From the NCBI RefSeq assembly GCF_002079055.1, contig NC_047489.1:293686-357685 (forward strand): a stretch of DNA of 64,000 nucleotides, written 5' to 3'. Source of the stretch: Saccharomyces paradoxus (Eukaryota > Ascomycota > Saccharomycetes > Saccharomycetales > Saccharomycetaceae). Made by a program: the position numbers and the translations under genes. Below, in pieces: positions 22,197 through 31,027 of the stretch. Each line of letters starts with the position of its first letter. The stretch's first letter is position 1. The notes under the pieces were generated by a model. It saw only the letters and a list, made by a program, of their open reading frames with translations, was not told the DNA's origin and searched no databases.

Positions 22197-23285
22197 CTAT
22201 GTAAAAATATGTTCCCTATAAAAGTGATGCTCTTCCGGAACGTTTTCTTTTTCCCACAGATCTCGTTGGAACTTGAACCAATCTGGTAATTCAGGATCAC
22301 TTGGTATCCTTATTTTGACATCGTCTTTCCCTCTTGCTTTATAATAGCCGTAATCCCCGTTTTCTTTTTTGTTGAATGCTAATCTATACCTATGGCCAAA
22401 AATTCCAAGGTCGGAAGAGGTTTTCTTCAAATCATCTCCTATGACTCCACTTACTTGTAATACCTTGTTATTTTTTACCTTAGTTTCAATTTGATTTATT
22501 AATGTTAAAAGCCGTTGAGGTACTTCTGGCTCCCTGCAAAGGTCATCTTCATTTACTCTAATAAGCTTACCAGAATTGGCTTTGTACTCTATCGAGTGTG
22601 TTCTATTGTTCTCAAGGGAATATTTCTTAGCGTTATTGTTAACAATTGTCTTATCATCCTTTTCCTGTTCTATGTCAACACTTATTATTTCTAGAAATGT
22701 TTCCGCAAAATAATTTCTATTTTTACCAGAAAATAATCTGTATTCATTTATGATTGATGCAATATTCCATTTTTGAATTTTTCGAAGTATACCAATGACC
22801 AACGCTGTTTTATCTATCAACAAAACATTATAATTATCCGCATTCAATAATGTTTTGAAAGTTCTCTTTAAACACGTGCTCTTAATTAGCATTAAGTCGT
22901 CATTGTCAGTCAAGTGGTAAGCCAATTCCTCTTGAATTACAGGGTCCACTGTAATAGAGTTTTGTGACGCATTTGCAGTGGTTTTTTTTTTTTCATCCTG
23001 CAATGATAAAGTACTATCATTGTTCGAGTATAAGTTGGCGTTGGATACAGAAGAGCTCTTCACCGGAACTGCCGCAGCTGAGAAATCGGACATCCTTAGA
23101 ACAATCCATTTTATAGATGACCTTGTGAAAAAATCTTTGAAAAACTTAGATGGTTCTTGACCTCCAATAAATATAGCAGTCTTCAAATTAAGAGTTTCCA
23201 GAAAGGACAAGTTCAATGTTTCCACTTTAGAACATCTATATATTCCTTCTTCAGCAATGCCAAAATTGGCAGGAGGAACCAACAT
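22197..23285 (-). CDS. OCA4: Oca4, atypical protein-tyrosine-phosphatase-like protein
   Basis: The protein has 362 residues from ATG 23285-23283, the S. cerevisiae length. The N terminus MLVPPANFGIAEEGIYRCS is the conserved opening of the Siw14/Oca family, which contains inositol pyrophosphate and PTP-like phosphatases. A canonical CxxxxxR catalytic loop is not evident at the expected place (the LIKSTCLKRTFK region), so it is probably a non-catalytic member. In S. cerevisiae Oca1-Oca6 work together, and OCA genes were found through G1 arrest after oxidant stress. The central part (about 75-115 and 200-225) is the least conserved. Confidence 0.93.
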   Translation of the reverse strand: MLVPPANFGIAEEGIYRCSKVETLNLSFLETLNLKTAIFIGGQEPSKFFKDFFTRSSIKWIVLRMSDFSAAAVPVKSSSVSNANLYSNNDSTLSLQDEKKKTTANASQNSITVDPVIQEELAYHLTDNDDLMLIKSTCLKRTFKTLLNADNYNVLLIDKTALVIGILRKIQKWNIASIINEYRLFSGKNRNYFAETFLEIISVDIEQEKDDKTIVNNNAKKYSLENNRTHSIEYKANSGKLIRVNEDDLCREPEVPQRLLTLINQIETKVKNNKVLQVSGVIGDDLKKTSSDLGIFGHRYRLAFNKKENGDYGYYKARGKDDVKIRIPSDPELPDWFKFQRDLWEKENVPEEHHFYREHIFT

Positions 23286-24049
23286 TATAAGTTGAGTTTA
23301 GGTAACGCACCAGGACCGTAAATACCTCTCCCTTTGTCCTACGATCTCTATGACATAACCACATCTCATTTCATTTACCTTACCTTCTACTTAATGCCAG
23401 AAAACTTCCGAGTGAAAGATCAGGATATTGTTACCCGGACTCTTAGAAATGGTATATTAAGGCATTCCTTCTTGTTGCGCCATGAAAGCATATACGTCAA
23501 GGACAGCCATAAGGAGTTTTGCTAATGAAACACACGCTTATAGAATTCTATATTTTGAGATACCACTGCACGTTACAGCTTTCTCCATATCCTAATTCGG
23601 AGGAAAATGAGTTTTAATGACAATCCTGGTAATCTTTAGCACATGATAGTCAAAGCTTGCACAATAGGCTTCTGAATGTCACTTCTAACCTTATTGTTTG
23701 GTCAGAAATGGAAGCATTGCATGCATACAAAGGGTAGTTTCTAACAGCGTTCTCTAAAATATATTCTTTCATCTAGATATACGAATGAATATCGATGACG
23801 TAGAAACATGCCTTCATATACGAGACCTCCAAAAATGGATCGTTCATGAACAGAAGCATCTCCCTAAATAATAACAGTAATGTTTATGAGATAAAATTGA
23901 ACACAAGATGATCCTCGTTCATGCAAGAGAAGTTGATCGAGAAATTCATATAAAAAGGGCTGCATAGTAATCTGTCAATGCGAATATACCTTAGCCAAAT
24001 TTTTTAGAGCTAAGCTTATATCAGCACTAACAAACAAAAATAAATACAA
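23286..24049. other. OCA4-HMR spacer, left part
   Basis: No gene is supported; a 63-codon frame at 23334-23525 has no recognised relative. From about 23900 the sequence resembles the upstream region of the intact PAU gene at 46957: AAGCTTATATCAGCACTAA occurs at 24012-24030 and at 46921-46939, and a TATA-like ATATAAAAAGG lies near 23948. This part is therefore the old promoter of the PAU pseudogene that follows. Confidence 0.6.
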
Positions 24050-24403
24050 AGGTGCCAAGCCAACTTCAATTGCTACTGATTTCGCCGCAATCACTGTTCT
24101 GCAATCAATGCTCTAGCTTAATCTTGGAAAAAGTCAATTTGGTTTGAATGGGTGTCTAAATCTTTGATATCAGAGCTCACTTTCTCAATACTACATGTTC
24201 CAAGCTGCCCACACAACTGAAGAACGCCCAACCGAAGTTGCTTAAGCCGTTTTCAACTAGGGTGACTTCACTACTAAGTTTACAGGTATTGCTCCAGATC
24301 AAGTCAACAGAATGATTACGGGTGCCCCATGGTACTCCAGCAGGTTAAAGGCAACATCTCCAGTGCTCTATCCAAAAATAGTATTTACATTATTGCAAAC
24401 TAA
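24050..24403 (+). pseudogene. Decayed PAU (seripauperin) gene
   Basis: This stretch aligns along its whole length with the intact PAU gene at 46957-47319. Recognisable pieces include GATATCAGAGCTCACTT, TACATGTTCCAAGC, CCCATGGTACTCCA and the end ATTGCAAACTAA at 24392-24403. The start codon is gone (TACAAAGGTGCCAAGCC where ATGGTCAAATTAAC is expected), and several indels and stop codons interrupt the frame, for example TTGCTTAAGCC near 24240. It keeps its promoter homology upstream. PAU genes are a subtelomeric family of small secreted mannoprotein-like proteins, so a copy here, left of HMR, marks a former exchange with a chromosome end. Confidence 0.9.
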
Positions 24404-25700
24404 AGACAGAACGCTTTTACGAATAAAATTCTATAAACATTAGAAAATTATACAATATAAATGTTCCTTGACGGTTTAAATAGAATATATATTAAAACCT
24501 AATTGCTAAATGACAGCACTCAACCGTTCTTGAAAATGGGAAAAAAGGCAGTAGAAATTCTTTACCTTCATTCTTATTTATTGTCAAAACGAATTCTATA
24601 ACCGCCAGTAAAACTGATGAGTGTTGCTTTCTTTTGCCATTTCACAATACATTCAATGAACTCTATTATATAAATACACATAACGTAAGCGATTTGCATA
24701 AAAGCTTAAAAGCTTAAAGTTTATTTTTCTCAACTCCGCCTTTTGTACTTATTAGAAAACTAGCTCCCACAGCTTGCAGCAAAAAATACGATTAGAATTT
24801 GTTCATATACTTGCATTTATTTTCATGTCATACTTATGAAAGTCAACAAGGGAGTTTCTGCAGTAGTAGACAAGAGCTACGACTACCATATACTGGGAAG
24901 AGAGTTTTAAATTCAGGGATTCTACCCCAGTTATTCCGATGGATTTTATTGTACAACCTTTATCAATTTTATCATTTTTATTTAATATATAAAAGGGAGC
25001 TTCTATAAGATCCAGATTGAGCTATATTCGATAAATAAACTGTTTAACCACAAAAACTCAATGTGGTGTGTAAAGGTCTTGTTAATGGCGAATAATATCT
25101 ATTTGGTGCTACTTATAAAACTGCACTAATACCTTTTCTCCACGAACTCTAAAAAAAGTCCGTTTAATAATTCTACCCTCTATGAAGGTAACGCTATATG
25201 GCTGCCCATAATAATATCTATTAGAGTACCTTCCACACTCCATACCCCACACTCCAAGTGCGTAAACTACAAATGTTTTATTCAGGGCATTTCCCTCGTC
25301 CCTTTATGTTGGCTAAATATTAGTCGTGAAACTTATTACTTTTTCCAAAGTTAGTTGAAAGCTTGCGTCTACGTATTAACTAGAAATACAGGAGTATTCG
25401 ACCATTTAACGAAAAAGCGGACTTTTCATTCGCTCACCTTACAGAAGTATATTATATCAGTGCATTTTTGTTCCGAAAGAACTCAGTTGAACTTTGAACA
25501 TTGAGCAACGAATTTGGAAGCGATCAGTACAGCGAAGCAAAAAAAAACCTGTAACGGGCCAATAGTTTACATAATTGAAAAATTTATCATTCAATACTAA
25601 GCCTTAAATGGGAATGTTAGCGCAGAGGTCTATAAATCTTTGTAGCCTTTTGGCATATTTTTCGGGTCAAGACGTTAAAGCCAAGATTCTACCCTATATT
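24404..25700. other. Spacer between PAU pseudogene and HMR, no supported gene
   Basis: About 1.3 kb of AT-rich sequence. Small open frames (for example 24799-25008) have no recognised relative. Nothing that looks like a gene, tRNA or complete LTR was seen. It may contain decayed subtelomeric sequence too diverged to name. Confidence 0.5.
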
Positions 25701-25770
25701 AATAAGCCATGTTATTAATAAGCCATGTTATTACTAAGCCATGTTATTACTAAGCCATGTTATTAATAAC
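25701..25770. repeat. Tandem 16-bp repeat, four copies
   Basis: Four exact-period copies of A(A/C)TAAGCCATGTTATT lie at 25701-25716, 25717-25732, 25733-25748 and 25749-25764, followed by AATAAC. The first two have AA and the last two AC at positions 1-2. It lies about 100 bp left of the tau LTR. Confidence 0.9.
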
Positions 25771-25867
25771 ATATCATTAACAAATTACTATATATAGAAG
25801 GTAAAATGTTTGAATATTATTATACAAATGAGGGTTTGATTTTTAAAAAGAAAACTTTATTTCATCA

Positions 25868-26237
25868 TGTTGGAACGAGTGAAAATTAACAGTAACATGA
25901 ATTGCTAGAGTAACCATCTAAATTTTTACATCGTATAATAATGTACACCTCGTATACGTTTAATTGTGAATGTACTATTGCAGAAGGAAATGTTAAACGA
26001 GAAATCCAGACAGTACTACGGTCGATTTAAAGATCTATTAATGAATATGATATGGTAGTTATATATGAGTAATATCAGTCGTTCGATTGAACATATTGTA
26101 ACCACCTTACCTATTATATTGGCCATGTTTAATATGATTAATAGGGGTGTGTTATTTACCTCTTATATAAGTATAAGAAGATCCACATTTTAATCTTCAT
26201 TAATACTATCCCCTTTTACTTCTAATTTTCAAAACAT
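25868..26237 (+). mobile_element. Ty4 solo LTR (tau), forward
   Basis: It begins TGTTGGAACGAG and contains the characteristic ACACCTCGTATACGTTTAA and GTTAAACGAGAA segments of tau. The length of about 370 bp matches a complete tau (about 371). CATCA lies immediately before it (25863-25867) and after it (26238-26242) as a candidate 5-bp target duplication, although the exact right end could be one base off. No Ty4 internal sequence is attached, so it is a solo LTR. Confidence 0.85.
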
Positions 26238-26242
26238 CATCA

Positions 26243-26940
26243 CCCTTCCCATTTTTTCCTGTAGAAAGCACAACTTAATGAAGCAGGGAAGTATACCGTG
26301 AGAAGGCCATCATAATAGATCTTGACATTTAGAACAGAAACATGGCCATAGACGTCAACTTCGAGGATTTTTAGGACAATTAATGTAAATTAACTTAGAC
26401 CCAATTTTGACGTCCTTGAATACAATGAGATATATTATTTATTGTTAATCCGGTGATAAAAGAAGTACTCACCACATGGCCCGAGGCATAATCATCGGAC
26501 TTTTCGTCTTGCTGCCCCTAAATAATATATAACAAGGAGAAGAGAACATTTACATGGTTTACAAAAAAAAAATCAACTCACGTTATAAAAAAGCTCGATG
26601 ACACTATCATAACTTTCTTATTGTAATATACCACCACATTGTGGTGTTTCTTCAATGAAAGCGATTCATCGCATTTTTTTCAACGGATTCTGATATTCAA
26701 AGCTAGATCTTAATTCACTACGTCAACAAAGAGTAGCCCACGGAAAAAAAAAAAAGCAAACATATGAAAATACCATAAAAAGGAGTAAAAAAATTAAATT
26801 TCATGTTTAGTTACAAAATATTTAAATTCTTTATTTAAACAGAAATAAATGATCACGATAGCAAAAATTTTGCTACATTATAATATATAACCTAGGTTGC
26901 AATTTCTTCCTCAACGCAGATTGTATTATTTTACTCGCTA
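26243..26940. other. Spacer between tau LTR and HMR-E with a Ty5 LTR tail
   Basis: No intact gene. About 40 bp at 26689-26728 match the 3' end of the Ty5 LTR at 47799-48049: the last 29 bases (26700-26728 against 48021-48049) differ at only two positions and end at the same TCAACA. A near match to the ARS consensus (TTTCATGTTTA, 10/11) is at 26799-26809. The rest, 26243-26680, is unassigned and may be decayed retrotransposon DNA. Confidence 0.55.
26689..26728 (+). mobile_element. Ty5 LTR 3'-end remnant beside HMR-E
   Basis: The sequence AAGCTAGATCTTAATTCACT continues to CGTCAACA and matches the last 29 bp of the complete 251-bp Ty5-type LTR in this window, with two substitutions. Upstream similarity fades within about 12 bp. 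It lies roughly 220 bp left of the E silencer Rap1 site. Ty5 integrates preferentially at HM silencers and telomeres, so the position fits. Confidence 0.6.
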
Positions 26941-26945
26941 TTTCA

Positions 26946-27064
26946 AAAACATAATAGGACAAGTATATATAAAACAGTTGAATATTACAATACAAAACCC
27001 ATCAACCTGTTAGTAGAAATTTGAAAAAAGTTTTTATTAGAGAAGTTTTACATCACTAATTACG
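26946..27064 (+). promoter_or_regulatory. HMR-E silencer (Rap1 and Abf1 sites, candidate ARS consensus)
   Basis: A Rap1-type site AAAACCCATCAACC is at 26994-27007, the form used at HMR-E in S. cerevisiae. An exact Abf1 consensus match (RTCRYNNNNNACG), ATCACTAATTACG, is at 27052-27064. Two 10/11 matches to the ARS consensus on the minus strand, TATTATGTTTT (26946-26956) and TTTTATATATA (26964-26974), lie where ORC should bind, just left of the Rap1 site. The E silencer recruits ORC, Rap1 and Abf1, which bring Sir proteins to silence the cassette. The order ORC-Rap1-Abf1 is preserved. Confidence 0.8.
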
Positions 27065-27473
27065 ATTTTTGTTTGCAAAAAGTCTCTTAGCAATCAATTG
27101 CAATAGTCGAAGTAATGAACCAGATACTAAAAAAATTTTGAGGAATGAGGAAGCTATCTATACCAGAAATTATATAGCACCATTTAAGAAGAAGTTTAAA
27201 AGCCTTGGGGTTTTCGTTAATATAAAAAATTTATGCTTAGTATTACGGAGAATCTTGTTCCTGAAAAAAAAAAAGGAATATTTAGTGTCATATGCAAATA
27301 TAAAAAATTATTAGAAGCCAGCCATCTTGTTCAAGAAGGTAGGCGAGGACATTATCTATCAGTACAAACATCTTAGTAGTGTCTGAGGAGAGGGTTGATT
27401 GTTTATGTATTTTTGCGAAATATATATATATATATATATTCTACACAGATATATACATATTTGTTTTTCGGGC

Positions 27474-27833
27474 TCATTCTTTCTTCTTTGCCAGAGGCTC
27501 ACCGCTCAAGAGGTCCGCTAATTCTGGAGCGATTGTTATTGTTTTTTCTTTTCTTCTTCTATTCGAAACCCAGTTTTTGATTTGAATGCGAGATAAACTG
27601 GTATTCTTCATTAGATTCTCTAGGCCCTTGGTATCTAGATATGGGTTCTCGATGTTCTTTGCAAACCAACTTTCTAGTATTCGGACATTTTCTTTTGTAA
27701 ACCGGTGTCCTCTGTAAGGTTTAGTACTTTTGTTTATCATATCTTGAGTTACCACATTAAATACCAACCCATCCGCCGATTTATTTTTCTGTGTAAGTTG
27801 ATAATTACTTCTATCGTTTTCTATGCTGCGCAT
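27474..27833 (-). CDS. HMRA2: HMRa2, truncated alpha2-type homeodomain protein
   Basis: From ATG 27833-27831 ([12 protein letters not shown]) the frame encodes 119 residues, equal to the C-terminal part of alpha2 and to the S. cerevisiae a2 model. It contains the TALE-type homeodomain: [18 protein letters not shown], the three-residue extension, and recognition helix [10 protein letters not shown]. The protein looks identical to S. cerevisiae alpha2 over this region, as far as I remember. No function is known for a2, and the cassette is silenced. The frame stays open upstream to an ATG at 28094 inside Ya, giving a 206-residue reading frame across the X/Ya junction (see findings); which start is used, if any, is unknown. 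Confidence 0.9.
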
Positions 27834-28127
27834 TTCTTTGAGTAATACAGTAATGGTAGTAGTGAGTTGAGATGTTGTTTGCAACAACTTCTTCTCCTCA
27901 TCACTAATCTTACGGTTTTTGTTGGCCCTAGATAAGAATCCTAATATATCCCTTAATTCAACTTCTTCTTCTGTTGTTACACTCTCTGGTAACTTAGGTA
28001 AATTACAGCAAATAGAAAAGAGCTTTTTATTATTCTTTTTTGCTCTTCGGGAAACTGTATAAAACTTCCAAAAAGGAAAAGTGAAACAATACATCTCCCT
28101 GAATTAAAGAAAAGCAAGAAGGACAAC

Positions 28128-28616
28128 ATGGACGATATTTGTAGTATAGCTGAGAACATAAACAGAACTCTGTTTAGCATTTTAGGTACTGAGATTGATG
28201 AAATCAATCTCGATACTAATAATCTTTATAATGTATGTTTTCATTTCAAGGATAGAATTTGAACTAATTTACTAACAATAGTTTAGTTTATAATGGAAAG
28301 TAATTTAACTAAAGTAGAACAACGTACATTACACAAAAATATTTCTAACAATAGGTTAGAAATATATCACGATATCAAAAAAGAGAAGAACCCAAAGGGA
28401 AAATCATCAATATCACCCCAAGCACGGGCGTTTTTAGAACAGGTTTTTAGAAGAAAACAAAGTCTTAATTCCAAAGAGAAAGAAGAAGTTGCAAAAAAAT
28501 GTGGTATTACTCCACTTCAAGTTAGAGTTTGGGTATGTAATATGAGAGTAAAGCTTAAACATATATCATATACTAACAATTTGTAGTTCATAAATAAACG
28601 TATGAGATCTAAATAA
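28128..28616 (+). CDS. HMRA1: HMRa1, homeodomain repressor a1 (two introns)
   Basis: Three exons join to 126 codons: 28128-28232, 28287-28532 and 28587-28616, ending FINKRMRSK. Intron 1 is 28233-28286 and intron 2 is 28533-28586. Both start GTATGT, have TACTAAC branch sites (28270-28276 and 28571-28577) and end in TAG. The homeodomain lies in exons 2-3, with ISPQARAFLEQVF and the recognition helix split by intron 2 (VRVW then FINKRMRSK). At MAT, a1 pairs with alpha2 to repress haploid-specific genes; here it is the silent copy. A few substitutions against S. cerevisiae a1 are evident (for example SIAENINRTLFS, YHDIKKEKNP). Confidence 0.95.
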
Positions 28617-28663
28617 ATTCGTTTTCAATGATTAAAATAGCATAGTCGGGTTTTTCTTTTAGC

Positions 28664-28687
28664 TTCAGCTTTCCGCAACAGTATAAT
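28664..28687 (+). promoter_or_regulatory. HO endonuclease recognition site at the Y/Z1 junction
   Basis: The sequence TTCAGCTTTCCGCAACAGTA followed by TAA matches the HO site, with the cleavage core CGCAACA at 28674-28680. The base before TTCAGC is C (AGCTTCAGC), where S. cerevisiae has T. In the silent cassette the site is normally occluded by Sir chromatin and not cut. Confidence 0.85.
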
Positions 28688-28917
28688 TTTATAAACCCTG
28701 GTTTTGGTTTTGTAGAGTGGTTGACGAATAATTATGCTGAAGTACGTGGTGACGGATATTGGGAAGATGTGTTTGTACATTTGGCCTTATAGAGTGTGGT
28801 CGTGGCGGAGGTTGTTTATCTTTCGAGTACTGAATGTTGTCAGTATAGCTATCCTATTTGAAAATCCCCATTGTCTTGGTCTTGTTCCCAATCTTTGTTT
28901 ATATACTCATATTGCTA

Positions 28918-29239
28918 TACCCTTACGAATGCTACTATTTGTATAATGTAGGAGAGTGACATTAATTCCATGTTTTCGTGCTAATTATAGGTACCTTTTT
29001 TGATAAAAAAAGTTTTTAATCAAAAATACTTAAAGTATTGTGGAAATCCTTTAGGAAAGTACTATGTTCTATCTTCCTTAGGACGTTATTTAGATTATAC
29101 GTTTCGGTAATATCGTATTTAGTGATTATGTTTATTATATTTTGTTGCTATTTAACTCTTTTTAAAAGTAAATAAACAAAACAGCCGTACACTTCTAAAT
29201 TAAAACATTAAGGAAATGAAAGTAATAGTAATTCCTGTA
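28918..29239. promoter_or_regulatory. HMR-I silencer region
   Basis: An exact Abf1 consensus on the minus strand (CGTATTTAGTGAT, 29114-29126) lies about 200 bp beyond the end of Z1. An AT-rich stretch with a 9/11 ARS-consensus match (GATTATGTTTA) starts at 29124. In S. cerevisiae HMR-I carries an ARS and an Abf1 site and supports silencing together with E. No other feature was seen here. Confidence 0.65.
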
Positions 29240-29497
29240 GTTAATATACGTATATGTGACGACTCATATTCCTCATATACGTTCCTACCATATCATATTC
29301 AACGAATAGATGTTTAACTCAGCTTCAGTATTGCCTGAGCTTCTCGTTTAACATTCCTTCTGCAATAGGTGCAAATCACACTTAAACGTATACGAGGTGC
29401 ACATTAATATACGATGCAAGCATTTAGATTGTTACCATAGGAACTCATGTTACTATTAATTACTACGCGTTCCAACGAATAACCACTCGTTCCAGCA
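29240..29497 (-). mobile_element. Ty4 LTR (tau) fragment, reverse
   Basis: The reverse complement of the tau LTR at 25868 is recognisable: CTCGTTTAACATTCCTTCTGCAATAG, AACGTATACGAGGTGCACAT and the terminal CACTCGTTCCAGCA at 29484-29497. It covers about 258 bp, so the distal part is missing. About 20 extra bases next to its 5' end include a second copy of CGTTCCAAC (29469-29477). Confidence 0.85.
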
Positions 29498-29629
29498 TAT
29501 AGATTGTATAGGACAAGTACAATTATGTGAATTAAGTTAATAATAAGTCTGACAGCGGGGTACTCTCCTAAACGGCCTTAGGATGGTCAAGACATCTGGT
29601 ATCACAGAAGCCTGTAGTACAACATATCC

Positions 29630-29684
29630 TGTTGTATCTCAAAATGAGATACCTCAGCATTACTAGATTTACCAACCTAGACAT
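29630..29684 (+). mobile_element. Ty3 LTR (sigma) 5' fragment
   Basis: It starts TGTTGTATCTCAAAATGAGA, the diagnostic sigma terminus, and similarity fades within about 30-50 bp before the delta LTR begins at 29685. Ty3 integrates just upstream of tRNA genes. The nearby tRNA-Thr starts about 560 bp to the right, with the delta LTR lying between them. Confidence 0.75.
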
Positions 29685-29988
29685 TGTTGGAATGAAATTC
29701 TAATATCATCTATTTAATAGTATATTATAATATGCGGTGCAAGAGGATGGCATAAAGATTGAGAAACAGTCATCCAATCTAATGGAAGCTGAAATGCAAG
29801 GATTGATAATGTAGTAGGATAATGAATGACAACATATAAAAAGAAAGAAGATAAAATAATAACACTATGTAGAACTATCGATTCCCTTTTGTGGATTCTT
29901 ATATCCTCGAGGAGAACTTCTAGTATATTTTATAGCCTTTAGTAACAATGGAATCCCAACAATTATCTAATTACCCACACAATTCTCA
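29685..29988 (+). mobile_element. Ty1/Ty2 solo LTR (delta)
   Basis: It begins TGTTGGAATGAAATTC and ends CACACAATTCTCA, and contains GAACTATCGATTCCC and GTGGATTCTTATATCCTCGAG, all typical of delta. The length of 304 bp is about 30 short of a full delta (about 334), so it is internally deleted. No matching 5-bp target duplication was found. A second copy of CCAACAATTATCTAATTA follows the end at 29989. Confidence 0.9.
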
Positions 29989-30192
29989 CCAACAATTATC
30001 TAATTATTCACCAGATTCTCAAGTATTTATATATGTTGGTTTAATACTGTTTGAGACAATGTGTCTTCGGTCGTTTCAGATGTAATTGACGATTACCCTT
30101 TTAAGTAATCGCTAGCGTTTCATCTGCGACATAGTTGTTACTATCAAAGTACCTTATCCAGTTTCAACCGGGACATATCCCAATGGAATTGG

Positions 30193-30265
30193 GCTTCTAT
30201 GGCCAAGTTGGTAAGGCGCCACACTAGTAATGTGGAGATCATCGGTTCAACTCCGATTGGAAGCA
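30193..30265 (+). tRNA. tT(AGU)C: tRNA-Thr (anticodon AGU), HMR boundary element
   Basis: A 73-base cloverleaf without intron: acceptor GCTTCTA pairs with TGGAAGC plus discriminator A; D arm GGCCAAGTTGGTAAGG; anticodon loop CTAGTAA with AGT; T arm ATCGG-TTCAACT-CCGAT. The A and B boxes give a normal internal Pol III promoter, and a T run (TTTTTTT) follows at 30270. In S. cerevisiae the tRNA-Thr at this position is the barrier that stops Sir silencing from HMR reaching GIT1, and the position here is the same. The T loop has C at position 59 (TTCAACT), a small change from the usual TTCAAAT. Confidence 0.96.
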
Positions 30266-30870
30266 GATATTTTTTTGTCTCGTTAAATGGCCCAATGTGG
30301 TGTTCGTACTGCGGAGTCCACCGTCATCTGCGAACAATCAATACTAGGAGGCTTCAGACCTCCTTAAGACTTCACTTGTACTACACAGTGGGATTTAACG
30401 AGAGCAGGAGATGTTCGGAAATTTGAAGCACATTATGAGTAAAAATTTCTATCACCTTTACTCCGCTCGCTTTTCAACGATTTCCTTAACATATAGTTAT
30501 ACAGCTCACATACATTTAATTTTTATTACTGATATAAAAAATAAAATAATAACTAAATAAATAATTTTATAATATTTGGCCATGTTATATAAAAAATTCA
30601 TGGAAAAAGATTTTTTCGAACCATTATCAGATACGGAGAGTTGGCAAATAGAAATATATGTGTCAACAAAAATAAGCGTCATAATATGTACTTAACCTAA
30701 CGAGAGACTGCTTGATCAATAAAGTAAAGTGGTAAAATGTATTATGTGTTGAAAATTGCGGCTGTGTCATATTTTATCGTATCATCAAAGATACACCGAA
30801 CGAAGGGCTATTTTTAGGACGGAAGCAAAATAACCATGCCGCATAAAAAACTCTTCCATATGCCCCATGT
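30266..30870. other. Spacer right of tRNA-Thr
   Basis: No gene is supported. The Pol III terminator T run is at about 30270-30277. The remainder is AT-rich, especially 30510-30600. Confidence 0.5.
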
Positions 30871-31027
30871 AAGAAGAAATAATAATATTATTATGTAGAA
30901 CTATCGATTCCACTTTGTGGATTCCAAAATCCTTGAAGAGAACTTCTAGAATATTCTGTATACCTATATTATAGCGTTTAGCAATAATAGAATCCCAACG
31001 ATTATCTAATTATTCTCATAATTCTCA
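30871..31027 (+). mobile_element. Ty1/Ty2 LTR (delta) 3' fragment
   Basis: About 157 bp match the 3' half of the delta at 29685-29988: TATGTAGAACTATCGATTCC, GAGAACTTCTAGAATATTCTG and GAATCCCAACGATTATCTAA, ending at TTCTCA near 31027. The 5' half is missing. Confidence 0.85.

Larger units (their letters stand above)
27330..28917. other. HMR: HMRa silent mating-type cassette (X, Ya, Z1)
   Basis: The X segment ends at about 28034, where the a2 reading frame leaves alpha2-like sequence (after KKLFSICC, read on the minus strand). Ya spans about 28035-28677, matching its known length of about 642 bp, and contains a1. Z1 starts at the HO recognition sequence and runs to about 28917. The cassette is a silent donor copied into MAT during mating-type switching. 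X and Z1 give the homology used in that copy event. The left limit of X is approximate. Confidence 0.85.

Noticed and set aside
25701-25770. CRISPR-like array
   Set aside because: Four contiguous 16-bp tandem units without spacers in a eukaryotic chromosome; it is a minisatellite.
28734-28946. 70-codon frame right of a1
   Set aside because: It lies within Z1 and corresponds to a dubious frame in S. cerevisiae; Z1 is conserved as DNA for recombination.
30199-30426. 75-codon frame starting inside the tRNA gene
   Set aside because: It overlaps the tRNA-Thr and has no similarity to a known protein.
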